A DNA stretch of 64,000 bases from Arthrobacter globiformis (lineage in GTDB: Bacteria > Actinomycetota > Actinomycetes > Actinomycetales > Micrococcaceae), in assembly GCF_030815865.1 (NCBI RefSeq), contig NZ_JAUSXI010000001.1, positions 4,402,001-4,466,000 on the forward strand, read 5' to 3'. The translations under genes and the position numbers were made by a program. Below, piece by piece: positions 26,750-34,766 of the stretch. Position 1 is the stretch's first letter. Each line of letters begins with the position of its first letter. A model generated the notes under the pieces. The model saw only the letters and a program-made list of their open reading frames with translations. It did no database searches and was not told the origin of the DNA.

Positions 26750-27652
26750 ATGGATTATCAGGCGGAGCTTCAGGGATTCCTCACGTCGCGCCGCCACCGG
26801 CTTACCCCCGAGCAGGCGGGTCTGCCGCCGTACCCAGGGATCCGCCGAGTACCCGGGCTGCGCCGCGAGGAGGTCGCCCAGCTCGCGGCGATCAGCACGG
26901 ACTACTACACCCGCCTTGAACGGGGAAAAATCACAGGAGTCTCGGACGAGGTGCTCGAGGCGATCGCCCGCGCCCTCCAGCTCGGTGACATCGAACGCGA
27001 CCACCTCATGTCCCTGGCACGCGCAATCCGCCCGTCGCCGGCCTCACGTCGGCCCCGAAAGGCGAAACCACGCGTCCGTCCCCAGCTTCAACGGGTACTC
27101 GACACCTTCCCGGCACCGGCCTACATCCAGAACGGCCGTCTGGACCTCGTGGCCGCGAACTCGATCGGCTGGTCCCTGTTCCCCCAAGCCCAGGAGGCCA
27201 ATCCCGGGCAGTTCAACCATCTGCGCTTCCAGTTCCTCGATCCCCGGGCCCGCGAGTTCTACCGGGACTGGAACATGGGCACAAACAACTCCGTCGCCCT
27301 GTTGCGTGCGGCTGTGGCTCATGACCCCAACGATGAGGAGAGCATGAAGCTCGTGGGCGAGCTCTCCATGAAGAGCGACAGGTTCCGGGGCCTGTGGGCA
27401 GCCCATGACGTGCTTCGGTTCCGGCACGGGGTGAAGAAGTACCACCACCCGCTCGTGGGTGACCTCGATTTCGATTTCGAGTCCTTCGAGGTCAGCGGAG
27501 AACCCGATCTGCTCATGGTCGTTTACGTCATCGAGCCCCACTCACCAACTGCTGAGGCTATGCAACTCCTGGCCAACTGGACAGGCACCGGTCAAGGCAA
27601 CGCGATTGAACAATCCCGCAGTGATGCAGGGGCGGACCCGCGGGCGCGCTGA
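26750..27652 (+). CDS. MmyB-like helix-turn-helix regulator (XRE + MLTR ligand-binding domain)
   Basis: A 300-residue protein. The N-terminal XRE helix-turn-helix includes GIRRVPGLRREEVAQLAAISTDYYTRLERGK, a strongly conserved stretch of this family, and the C-terminal MLTR domain (ALQ...VLDTF, AYIQNGRLDLVAANSIGWSLF in parts) probably binds a fatty-acid-like ligand. Such genes typically sit divergent from an MFS or oxidoreductase gene that they control, as here. The GGAAGG before ATG is almost adjacent to it, so initiation may depend on a short or absent leader. Confidence 0.9.
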   Translation: MDYQAELQGFLTSRRHRLTPEQAGLPPYPGIRRVPGLRREEVAQLAAISTDYYTRLERGKITGVSDEVLEAIARALQLGDIERDHLMSLARAIRPSPASRRPRKAKPRVRPQLQRVLDTFPAPAYIQNGRLDLVAANSIGWSLFPQAQEANPGQFNHLRFQFLDPRAREFYRDWNMGTNNSVALLRAAVAHDPNDEESMKLVGELSMKSDRFRGLWAAHDVLRFRHGVKKYHHPLVGDLDFDFESFEVSGEPDLLMVVYVIEPHSPTAEAMQLLANWTGTGQGNAIEQSRSDAGADPRAR

Positions 27653-27736
27653 CGTTACCCGTCTGGCTGGTGCCGTCCTAGCCGTGGGCGCGGGGCCGAA
27701 GCAGAGCGCGCTCCGGCCCGCACCGACCAGGGTGGG

Positions 27737-29188
27737 CTAGGCAGCCAGGGCGACCGCCCGCCGTCGGGCAGGCACAGCCGCAACCAGCAGCGCCGCGATG
27801 GCGACGGCGGCACTCAGCACCAGGCCGGGCCTGTACTGCTCAAGCATGGCGGCGGCACTGGGGACCGTGCCGCCGTCGGAGCGCCCTCCGCTGACCATGG
27901 CGGTGGTGACTGCCAGGACCAAAGCGGCCCCCACCTGCGTGCTGGTCTGGATGAGTCCGGCTGCCAGGCCCTGCTCGGAATCCTTGATGCCGGCGGTGGC
28001 CTGGACATTGATGGAGGGGAAGGCCAGGGCGAAGCCGATGCCCAGCAGGATGATCGAGGGCAGGATGTCCAGGGCGTAGTTGGGTGTGGTGCCCACCCGG
28101 AGGAACAGGACGTAGCCGAGGCCCATGGAGGCCAGTCCGGCCAGGATCAGCCGGGTGGCACCGAACACGTTGATCAGGCGGTCGGCAAACGGCGCGCTGG
28201 TGGCGACGATCAGTCCGGTCGGCAGCAGGGCCAGGGCCATCGCCAGCGGGCTCCACCCCAGGGCGGACTGCAGGAAGAGCGTCACGATGAACTGGAAGCT
28301 GAGGTAGGAGCCAAACAGTCCAACCGCGCTGATGTTGGCCCGTGCCACCCAGCCCTCGCGCAGGATGCCAAAGCGGATGAGCGGGTGCCTGACCTTGTTC
28401 TCGATGACGGCGAAGGCTGCCAGCACCGCGGCAGAGATGATGAATCCGGCGATTGTTGCCACAGATCCCCAGCCCTGTTCCGGTGCGGACACCAGCGTGT
28501 AAACGAGTCCCAGCATGCCCAGCGCCAGGGTGACAGCGCCCCAGACATCGTGGCCGCTGTCCGTGGCATCGGGCGCGTCCCGCGGGATGAAGCGGTGGCC
28601 CAGAATGACAACCAGGACGGCGATGGGCACGGATACCAGGAACGTCCACCGCCAACTCAGGCTGGTCATGAGGCCACCGACGACGAGCCCCAGGGAGAAG
28701 CCGCTCGCGCCGAACGTGGTGAAGATGGAAAGCGCCTTGTTGCGCTCGCGGCCCTCCGCGAAGTTGGTGGTGATGATGGAGAAGCCCGTGGGGGCGGTGA
28801 AGGCGGCCGCGAGGCCCTTCACGAACCGTGTGGCAATGAGGATTGCGGGGTCATCCACGAGTCCGCCCAGCAGGGATGCGGCAGCGAAGACCGAGAGGGC
28901 AATGAGGAAGATGCGGCGGCGGCCCAGAAGGTCCGCGAGCCGGCCGCCCAGAAGCAGCAGGCTGCCGTAACCGAGGACATACGCGGAGACAATCCACTGC
29001 AGCGCGTCCGTGCCGAGGTTCAGTTCGTGCCCGATTGATGGCAGGGCCACGCCCACCATGGACACATCCAGCCCGTCCAGGGCCAGGACGGTGCAGACAA
29101 CCATCAGCAGGAGCCACTGGGCACGGGTCCAGCGGACGGCCGTGGCGACGGGGCCGGCAGTTCGTTCGAGGGTGGTAGGTGAGGTCAT
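27737..29188 (-). CDS. MFS transporter, DHA2 (14-helix) drug efflux family
   Basis: A 483-residue protein with about fourteen hydrophobic helices. Family marks are LDGLDVSMVGVALPSIGHEL in helix 1, GRLADLLGRRRIFL (motif A), and GASGFSLGLVVGGLM (motif C of antiporters). Probably a proton-driven efflux pump. ATG 29188 is used; the longer frame to 29224 runs into the operator region. Divergent from the marR gene, which should repress it. Confidence 0.88.
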   Translation of the reverse strand: MTSPTTLERTAGPVATAVRWTRAQWLLLMVVCTVLALDGLDVSMVGVALPSIGHELNLGTDALQWIVSAYVLGYGSLLLLGGRLADLLGRRRIFLIALSVFAAASLLGGLVDDPAILIATRFVKGLAAAFTAPTGFSIITTNFAEGRERNKALSIFTTFGASGFSLGLVVGGLMTSLSWRWTFLVSVPIAVLVVILGHRFIPRDAPDATDSGHDVWGAVTLALGMLGLVYTLVSAPEQGWGSVATIAGFIISAAVLAAFAVIENKVRHPLIRFGILREGWVARANISAVGLFGSYLSFQFIVTLFLQSALGWSPLAMALALLPTGLIVATSAPFADRLINVFGATRLILAGLASMGLGYVLFLRVGTTPNYALDILPSIILLGIGFALAFPSINVQATAGIKDSEQGLAAGLIQTSTQVGAALVLAVTTAMVSGGRSDGGTVPSAAAMLEQYRPGLVLSAAVAIAALLVAAVPARRRAVALAA

Positions 29189-29200
29189 GTTTGAAAATCT

Positions 29201-29251
29201 ATATGACGCGTCATTCAATGACAAGGAATATGACGCGGAATATTATGACGT
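29201..29251. promoter_or_regulatory. MarR operator with palindrome and direct repeats
   Basis: TGACGCGTCA (29204-29213) is a perfect palindrome. ATATGACGCG recurs at 29201 and 29228 (27 bases apart, about 2.5 turns), and TTATGACGTGG follows near 29242. The region lies between divergent MFS and marR starts and overlaps any promoter of both, which fits autorepression plus repression of the pump. Confidence 0.7.
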
Positions 29252-29285
29252 GGACTTGAGTTCGCTTTTCGCCTAAAATCAGGGC

Positions 29286-29663
29286 ATGGCATCGACGACG
29301 GACCGCACGCTGGTTGAGCAATGGCGCAGCATCCAGGACGCGTACTTCCGCACCTCCTGCGCCCTCGACCGGGCACTGGAAGCCAAGTTCGACATCGGCC
29401 TGAACGAGTTCGAGATCCTGGACCTTGTGGCGGAGCACAGCAAGGCATCGTGCCGGATGAAGGAACTCGGCGAACGGACCCCCATGAGCCAGAGTGCCGT
29501 CTCCAAGGTGGTGGACCGGCTGGAGAAGGCCGGACTGCTGACCCGCCAGTCCTGCACGGATGACCGCCGTTCGCTATACCTCGAGCTCACAGCGGCGGGC
29601 CGAAAGCTCCACCGGGCTGCCGCCGTCGAACACCGCGCACTCCTCAAGGAGAACCTGGCTTAG
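29286..29663 (+). CDS. MarR-family transcriptional regulator
   Basis: A 125-residue winged-helix protein. Core motifs are GLNEFEILDLVAEH, MKELGERTPMSQSAVSKVVDRLEKAGLLTRQ in part (recognition helix) and DDRRSLYLELTAAGRK (wing). One cysteine pair (C25 and C56 region: RTSCALD, KASCRMK) could sense oxidants or electrophiles, a speculation. Divergent from the DHA2 pump. Confidence 0.9.
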   Translation: MASTTDRTLVEQWRSIQDAYFRTSCALDRALEAKFDIGLNEFEILDLVAEHSKASCRMKELGERTPMSQSAVSKVVDRLEKAGLLTRQSCTDDRRSLYLELTAAGRKLHRAAAVEHRALLKENLA

Positions 29664-29692
29664 GGGCCTGGCGCCTTCACCCGGCGTCGGGA

Positions 29693-29749
29693 TTTCGACA
29701 AGCTCAACCACCGGTCCGGGACCGGGATTTCGACAGGCTTATTCACCGG
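29693..29749. repeat. Dispersed 22-bp repeat, 2 copies
   Basis: Copies at 29693-29714 and 29728-29749 between convergent marR and methyltransferase genes. The second supplies the stop codon of the methyltransferase gene. Confidence 0.9.
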
Positions 29750-30417
29750 GGCGGTCCGGGGCTGGTGGCGTGGCCGAGGATGTGCGCCACGGGAGGGGTC
29801 AGGGACTGGACGGCGAAGCCGAACCGCCGGTTGTCCCGGATGGTGAATCCGGCCGCGGCGATGGCGCCGAGGGTGTCCCGGTTGGGGTGGCACCCGCCGG
29901 CCAGGCGCTGCCACGCCGGCGTGAGCAGATCTTCGACGGCGGCCAGCACAGGGCGGTCAGAGCGGACATGCTCGTAGTAGGCCAGGGTCCCGCCGGGGCG
30001 CAGAACGCGCCGGATTTCCGCGAGGACCGCCGCCTGGTCCGCGACGCTGCACAGCACAAGGCTGGCGACGACGGCATCCGCACTGCCGTCGTCGGCCGGG
30101 ATCCGCTCGGCTGCAGCCGGCCGTACCGCCACCGGCACCGGGGCATCAGCGGCGCGGTTCAGGGCGAGGCTTCTGAGGTAGTCGTCGGGCTCCAGCGCCA
30201 GAACGTGCGTGACTGCCGGCGGGTAGAGCGCAAAGGCGGACCCGTCCCCCGCGCCGATCTCGATCACCGTCCCGTGCAGGCCGGCCAGCATGCGGCGGCG
30301 GTGCTCGGTGGCCCCGCGGCGGTTCATCCCTTCGACGGCGCGCGCGTAGGCGCGGGCGAACCGCGGATGCTGCAGGTGCTTCAGCGCGCCGCTGCCGGTC
30401 AGGCCCGCGTTGTCCAT
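29743..30417 (-). CDS. Class I SAM-dependent methyltransferase
   Basis: A 224-residue Rossmann methyltransferase: VIEIGAGDGSAFALYP (SAM-binding motif I), LALEPDDYLRSLA (motif II acidic residue), DAVVASLVLCSVADQ, and EIRRVLRPGGTLAYYEHVRS (motif III). It resembles the UbiE/METTL7 branch; the substrate is unknown. The stop codon falls inside a repeat copy. The ATG at 30417 lies within the end of the small membrane-protein gene upstream (overlap 19 bases), suggesting coupling. Confidence 0.87.
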   Translation of the reverse strand: MDNAGLTGSGALKHLQHPRFARAYARAVEGMNRRGATEHRRRMLAGLHGTVIEIGAGDGSAFALYPPAVTHVLALEPDDYLRSLALNRAADAPVPVAVRPAAAERIPADDGSADAVVASLVLCSVADQAAVLAEIRRVLRPGGTLAYYEHVRSDRPVLAAVEDLLTPAWQRLAGGCHPNRDTLGAIAAAGFTIRDNRRFGFAVQSLTPPVAHILGHATSPGPPR

Positions 30418-30578
30418 GCCGTTGACTCCTCATGGCGCTGTCTCTGAGCTTCGAGCTTTTCCGCGTCGTACGACCTGAGGCCGTGCTTCACCCCTAGGCG
30501 AATGATCCAGTACAGGGCTGTTGCGATGAGCATCGCCGGCACCGCGAACCAGAGAACGGCTGCGACTAGTCCAAGCAT
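30399..30578 (-). CDS. Small single-pass membrane protein
   Basis: A 59-residue protein with one long hydrophobic helix (MLGLVAAVLWFAVPAMLIATA...) and a charged C-terminal tail with Glu/Lys/Arg. ATG 30578 is chosen because GGGGGGA sits a few bases before it. It overlaps the methyltransferase start. No known family recognised; likely real from start signal and helix amphipathy. Confidence 0.6.
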   Translation of the reverse strand: MLGLVAAVLWFAVPAMLIATALYWIIRLGVKHGLRSYDAEKLEAQRQRHEESTAWTTRA

Positions 30579-30699
30579 GTTTCCCCCCGTGAGCATTTTG
30601 GCGCTTGGCACAGCTTCTCACGGGAAACTCGAGCGCGTCACCGACATCCTGACTCGCCACCTCGCGCAGCCGCCCCCGAACAACGACTAAACCGACCCC

Positions 30700-30728
30700 T
30701 TGACGAATATACCCCCAGGGGGTATATT
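30700..30728 (+). promoter_or_regulatory. Copper operon promoter with CsoR operator
   Basis: TTGACG (30700-30705) and TATATT (30723-30728) form a sigma-70-type promoter with a 17-base spacer. The spacer is filled by a perfect 11-bp palindrome: AATATACCCCC (30706-30716), one centre base, then its complement to 30728. This matches the A/T-flanked poly-C/poly-G operator of the Cu(I) sensor CsoR. No csoR gene is in the window. Confidence 0.88.
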
Positions 30729-30828
30729 TTCTTGTGTTGTCAGTGAAGTGGTATGTCCAGGGGCTTCCCTCCCCGTCACAGCCGTTCAACCCCAGCGCAC
30801 CCATCCGTCTTCGTGGAATGGAACTGAC

Positions 30829-31144
30829 ATGCGTGAATCAAACAAGCGCCTTGACTTGCCGCTCACCACCGGCTCTGCCGGCTGCGGCTGCTGCCCGCCG
30901 CAAGACCTCTCTGGGCCGGATGCTGATTCGGCGGCGGAGGCCGAGTACCGCCTGGAAGGGCTGACCTGCGGCCACTGTGTCGCATCGGTCGAAAAGGCCG
31001 TTCTCGGCCTTGGACGGCGTGGACGACGCCGCCGTCGAACTCATTCCGGGCGGCCTGTCCCGCCTGCGGATCTCCGGAAGCGCCGACGAGGCCGCTGTCC
31101 GCGAAGCAATCAACTCGGCCGGATACAGACTCCACACCAGCTGA
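30829..31144 (+). pseudogene. copZ: Copper chaperone CopZ-like gene with a single-base frameshift
   Basis: The first part encodes a Cys-rich lead (GCGCCPPQD) and a heavy-metal-associated domain opening with YRLEGLTCGHCVASVEKAV (CxxC copper site). The frame then shifts at about 31001-31012, and the domain resumes in another frame with DGVDDAAVELIPGG, RLRISGSADEAAVREAINSAGY and LHTS, ending with TGA at 31142. One base is in excess (near GTTCTCGG or CTTGG). Probably a former or miscalled copper chaperone that delivers Cu(I) to the ATPase downstream. ATG 30829. Confidence 0.8.
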
Positions 31145-31157
31145 CCTGCCACCCGGC

Positions 31158-31186
31158 CCCGCCCCGGATTTTGATTCCGGGGCGGG
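31158..31186 (+). terminator. Hairpin between copZ and copB
   Basis: CCCGCCCCGGA and TCCGGGGCGGG pair over 11 bp with loop TTTTGAT. No U-tract follows, so it may attenuate or process the transcript rather than end it. Confidence 0.55.
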
Positions 31187-31209
31187 CTTGATCTCCTCAA
31201 GGAGGAATC

Positions 31210-33289
31210 ATGGAAGACCACACCTCACACCGAGCGCCGCAGACGGCCACGGCTGAGCACGCGGAACACGACACTCACGACGACCACATGGTCCACACAC
31301 AGGGCCAGCATGCCGGGCACAGCACGGCCATGTTCAAGAACCGGTTCTGGCTCACCCTGGCCCTGTCGGTCCCGGTGGTGTACTTCAGCCCAATGTTCGC
31401 GCACATCCTCGGCTACATGCCGCCCGAATTCCCCGGGACGGCGTGGATCCCGCCCGTCCTGGGCACCGTCATCTTCGTCTACGGCGGGATGCCGTTCCTG
31501 AAGGGGCGGGCTGAACGAGCTGAAGGCCCGGCAGCCCGGGATGATGCTGCTGATCGGCATGGCCATCAGCGTTGCCTTCTTTGCCTCCTGGGTGACGAGC
31601 CTGGGCATCGGCGGCTTCGACCTGGACTTCTGGTGGGAGCTGGCCCTGCTGGTGGCCATCATGCTGCTGGGCCACTGGATCGAAATGCGCGCCCTCGGCT
31701 CCGCCCAGGGTGCCCTCGATGCCTTGGCCGCGCTGCTGCCGGATGAGGCCGAACGCATCACCGAGGCGGGCACCGAAACCGTCAGCGTCGCAGAGCTCCG
31801 TGCCGGGGACCTGGTCCTGGTCCGCTCCGGCGCCCGGATGCCGGCCGACGGCACCGTAACCGACGGCACGGCCGAATTCGACGAGTCAATGATCACAGGC
31901 GAATCCAAGACCGTCACCCGTTCCGCGGGTGACCCTGTTGTGGCCGGCACGGTCGCGACAGATAACACCGTCCGGGTCCGGGTCACCGCCGTCGGGGACG
32001 ACACGGCTTTGGCCGGCATTCAGCGACTGGTCGCCGAGGCGCAGGCCTCCTCGTCCCGCGCGCAGGCCCTGGCCGACCGCGCCGCGGCCTTCCTGTTCTA
32101 CTTCGCCGCCGGCGCCGGCGTCATCACCTTCATCGCCTGGACCCTGTTGGGCAGCGTTCCCGATGCCGTGACCCGCACCGTCACCGTGCTGGTGATCGCC
32201 TGCCCGCATGCCCTGGGCCTGGCCATCCCCTTGGTGATCGCGATTTCCACCGAGCAAGCCGCCCGGGCCGGGGTGCTGATCAAGAACCGGATGGCGCTGG
32301 AACGGATGCGGACCATCGACGTCGTCCTGTTCGACAAAACCGGCACCCTGACCAAAGGCGAACCAGAGCTCAAGGACGCAACCGCTGTTGAAGGCGTGAG
32401 CCCGGACGAACTCCTGGCCCTGGCGGCAGCCGTCGAGTCAGACAGCGAACACCCCGTTGCACGGGCGATCGTCCGTGCAGCACGGCAACAGGGACTCCTG
32501 ATTCCCCGTGCCACCGGATTTTCGTCCATGACGGGACGCGGTGTCCGCGCAACCGTTGACGGCAGGACGCTGGCGGTGGGCGGACCGGCACTGCTTCGAG
32601 AATCCGGCATCACCGAACCGGCGGAGCTGGCAGCCTCCACGCGGGGCTGGATGGACCGCGGCGCGGCCGTGCTCCACGTCCTTGACGGCGACCGCATCCT
32701 CGGTGCGGTGAGCCTGGAGGACGCCGTCCGTGACGAATCACGCCAGGCCGTGGCGGCCCTGCAGAGCCGCGGCATCAAGGTGGCCATGGTCACCGGCGAC
32801 GCCCGGCAGGTCGCCCAGTCCGTGGCCGCCGAGCTGGACATCGACGAGGTCTTCGCCGAAGTACTGCCCGCCGACAAGGACAAGAAGGTCGCCGAACTCC
32901 AAGCCCGTGGCCTGAAGGTGGCCATGGTGGGCGACGGCGTCAACGACTCCCCGGCACTGGCCCGCGCCGAGGTCGGCATAGCGATCGGTGCCGGAACCGA
33001 CGTCGCGATGGAATCGGCAGGAGTGGTGCTGGCCGGCAACGATCCCCGGGCCGTGCTGTCCATGGTGGACCTGTCCCGGGCCAGCTACCGGAAGATGTGG
33101 CAGAACCTGGTCTGGGCCACCGGATACAACGTCCTCTCCGTGCCGCTGGCCGCCGGCGTCCTGGCCTTCGCCGGTGTCGTCCTGTCCCCCGCCGCGGGGG
33201 CCGTACTGATGTCCGCCTCCACTATCGTCGTCGCCCTAAACGCCCAGCTGCTGCGACGGGTGAAACTGAACCCGTCCCAGGCCCGTTAA
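31210..33289 (+). pseudogene. copB: Copper-translocating P-type ATPase CopB, frameshifted
   Basis: The first 97 residues (to FLKG) have a His-rich metal-binding lead (residues 3-37, ten His) and the first membrane helices. The frame then breaks at the four-G run 31503-31506, where one G is extra. The following frame (GLNELKARQPGMMLLIGMAISV...) runs to 33289 with all core motifs: CPHALG metal site in the transmembrane part, DKTGTLTKGE phosphorylation, MITGES, and GDGVNDSPALA. The CPH motif and His lead place it in the CopB branch. As read, only the 31541-33289 part could be made as a separate fragment from an internal ATG. Either a pseudogene or a base-call error. Confidence 0.9.
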
Positions 33290-33385
33290 ACCCCGGACAC
33301 ATTGTGCGTCAGCATGGGGCTGGCAGGACAGTGCCGGTAGCCTTGAAAATGACCCGGAACCCGCTACGGAAGGAGGAACAACGTC

Positions 33386-33865
33386 ATGACCTCACCCGTG
33401 AAGCGCCTCGTGAGGGCGTTCCTCTGGGCGGGCGGACTGGCCGCGGTCCTGGCGGTTGTCGCCGGCATTCTGGGCATGCACGTGATCACCGGCAATCATT
33501 CGATGCACTCCATGTCAGCCATGAGCGCGGGAACACCCGGAACACTGCAGGCAGTGCACGCGGACTCCGCCGCTGCAGGCCACTCAGATCACCTGGCGCC
33601 CGGTACGCAGGCAGTTCAAACAGCCCCTTGCCACGAGTTGGCCGGCGGATCCGCGGACCCGTGCTGCGGCAGCTGCACCGGCTTGCAGACCGTGACCGTA
33701 TCCTGCACACCGTCGGCGAAGAGCGGTTCTCTGGCCGCCCCGCTGCCAGGCACCACCGTGTTCGGCGCCATCCCCGGTGCGGCCGCGTCCGGTCCCGTGG
33801 CCGGTGGTTATTCCTATCTTCCCGGAGGCCCTTCACCGGGCGATCTCTGCATCAGCCGGACGTAG
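33386..33865 (+). CDS. DUF6153-like copper-operon membrane protein
   Basis: A 159-residue protein with an N-terminal membrane/signal segment (about residues 9-34), His/Met-rich stretch (NHSMHSMSAM) typical of extracytoplasmic copper binders, and Cys pairs (CHELAGG, DPCCGSCTG, VSCTP). It matches the DUF6153 pattern often placed between copper ATPases and DUF305 proteins in actinobacteria. GGAAGGAGG precedes ATG by about 10 bases. Confidence 0.75.
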   Translation: MTSPVKRLVRAFLWAGGLAAVLAVVAGILGMHVITGNHSMHSMSAMSAGTPGTLQAVHADSAAAGHSDHLAPGTQAVQTAPCHELAGGSADPCCGSCTGLQTVTVSCTPSAKSGSLAAPLPGTTVFGAIPGAAASGPVAGGYSYLPGGPSPGDLCISRT

Positions 33866-34017
33866 AAAGCACGCCAACGCACAGGACCCTCGCCGGAGCT
33901 TCTCTCCGGCGCGAGCCCCGCGGGCCCACAGCGGCCCTTCGGCGCATCCATGCGCGCTCGCGCTCCCTCCTGGTGGCGCCTCCGCGCCCTGACAAATTTC
34001 TGAAGGACCTGATTTTC

Positions 34018-34662
34018 ATGACCAAAAAGTTTCTGACCCTGTCCGCCGCCGCCGTTGCCGCGACCCTTGCCCTGGCTGGATGCTCCACCGGTTCAGGGCC
34101 CGGCTCCACCGGCACCTCGACACCCGGAATGGATCACGGCAGCTCCAGTTCCGCGCCGGCCGGCAGCTCCGCCGCTGCCGCCGCTGAGCACAACGCCGCC
34201 GACGTCATGTTCGCCCAGATGATGATCCCCCACCACGCGCAGGCGGTGGAGATGAGCCAGATGATGCTGGCCAAGAAGGACATCCCCGCGGAGGTGACCG
34301 CCCTGGCCACCAAGATCAAGGCCGCCCAGGGACCCGAAATCGAGACTATGACCGGGTGGCTGACCAGCTGGAACGAACCTACGCAGGCACCCACCGGTCA
34401 CGACATGTCCACCCACGGTGCCGGTGGCATGGGCGGCATGGTGAGCGACGCCGACATGAAGAAACTCGACGCAGCCCAGGGCACGGAAGCGGCAAAGCTC
34501 TTCCTGACCCAGATGATCGCCCACCACGAGGGCGCCATCGTGATGGCCAAAACCGAAACCACCGGCGGGAAAAACCCCGACGCCGTCAACCTCAGCAAAG
34601 CCATCGTCAGCGCGCAGGAGGCCGAAATCCAGGAAATGCAAGCACTGCTGGCCAAGCTCTGA
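34018..34662 (+). CDS. DUF305 lipoprotein of copper operon
   Basis: A 214-residue lipoprotein: signal with lipobox ALAGCS (Cys about 22), then a Ser/Gly/Thr-rich stretch and DUF305 domain containing the repeated metal motifs AQMMIPHHAQAVEMSQM and TQMIAHHEGAIVMAK in part. Such His/Met-rich ferritin-like proteins bind copper outside the membrane. ATG 34018 with GAAGGA about 11 bases before. Ends the copper operon. Confidence 0.88.
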   Translation: MTKKFLTLSAAAVAATLALAGCSTGSGPGSTGTSTPGMDHGSSSSAPAGSSAAAAAEHNAADVMFAQMMIPHHAQAVEMSQMMLAKKDIPAEVTALATKIKAAQGPEIETMTGWLTSWNEPTQAPTGHDMSTHGAGGMGGMVSDADMKKLDAAQGTEAAKLFLTQMIAHHEGAIVMAKTETTGGKNPDAVNLSKAIVSAQEAEIQEMQALLAKL

Positions 34663-34680
34663 TCTGGCCCGCGTGACCCT

Positions 34681-34712
34681 TGGCCGGCACCGGAACGTCC
34701 CGGTGCCGGCCA
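34681..34712. terminator. Hairpin downstream of the copper operon
   Basis: TGGCCGGCACCGG, loop AACGTC, exact complement (13 bp). No U-tract. Serves the convergent copper operon and the glycosyltransferase gene. Confidence 0.65.
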
Positions 34713-34766
34713 ACCCCGGCCTCTGCACACCGCTGTCGGCCCGTTCCCCTGCACGGGCCACGCCGT

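Noticed and set aside
33097..34662. The 521-codon frame leading into the DUF305 gene
   Set aside because: The part before 34018 overlaps copB and the DUF6153 gene in another frame; lipoprotein signal and ribosome site begin at 34018.
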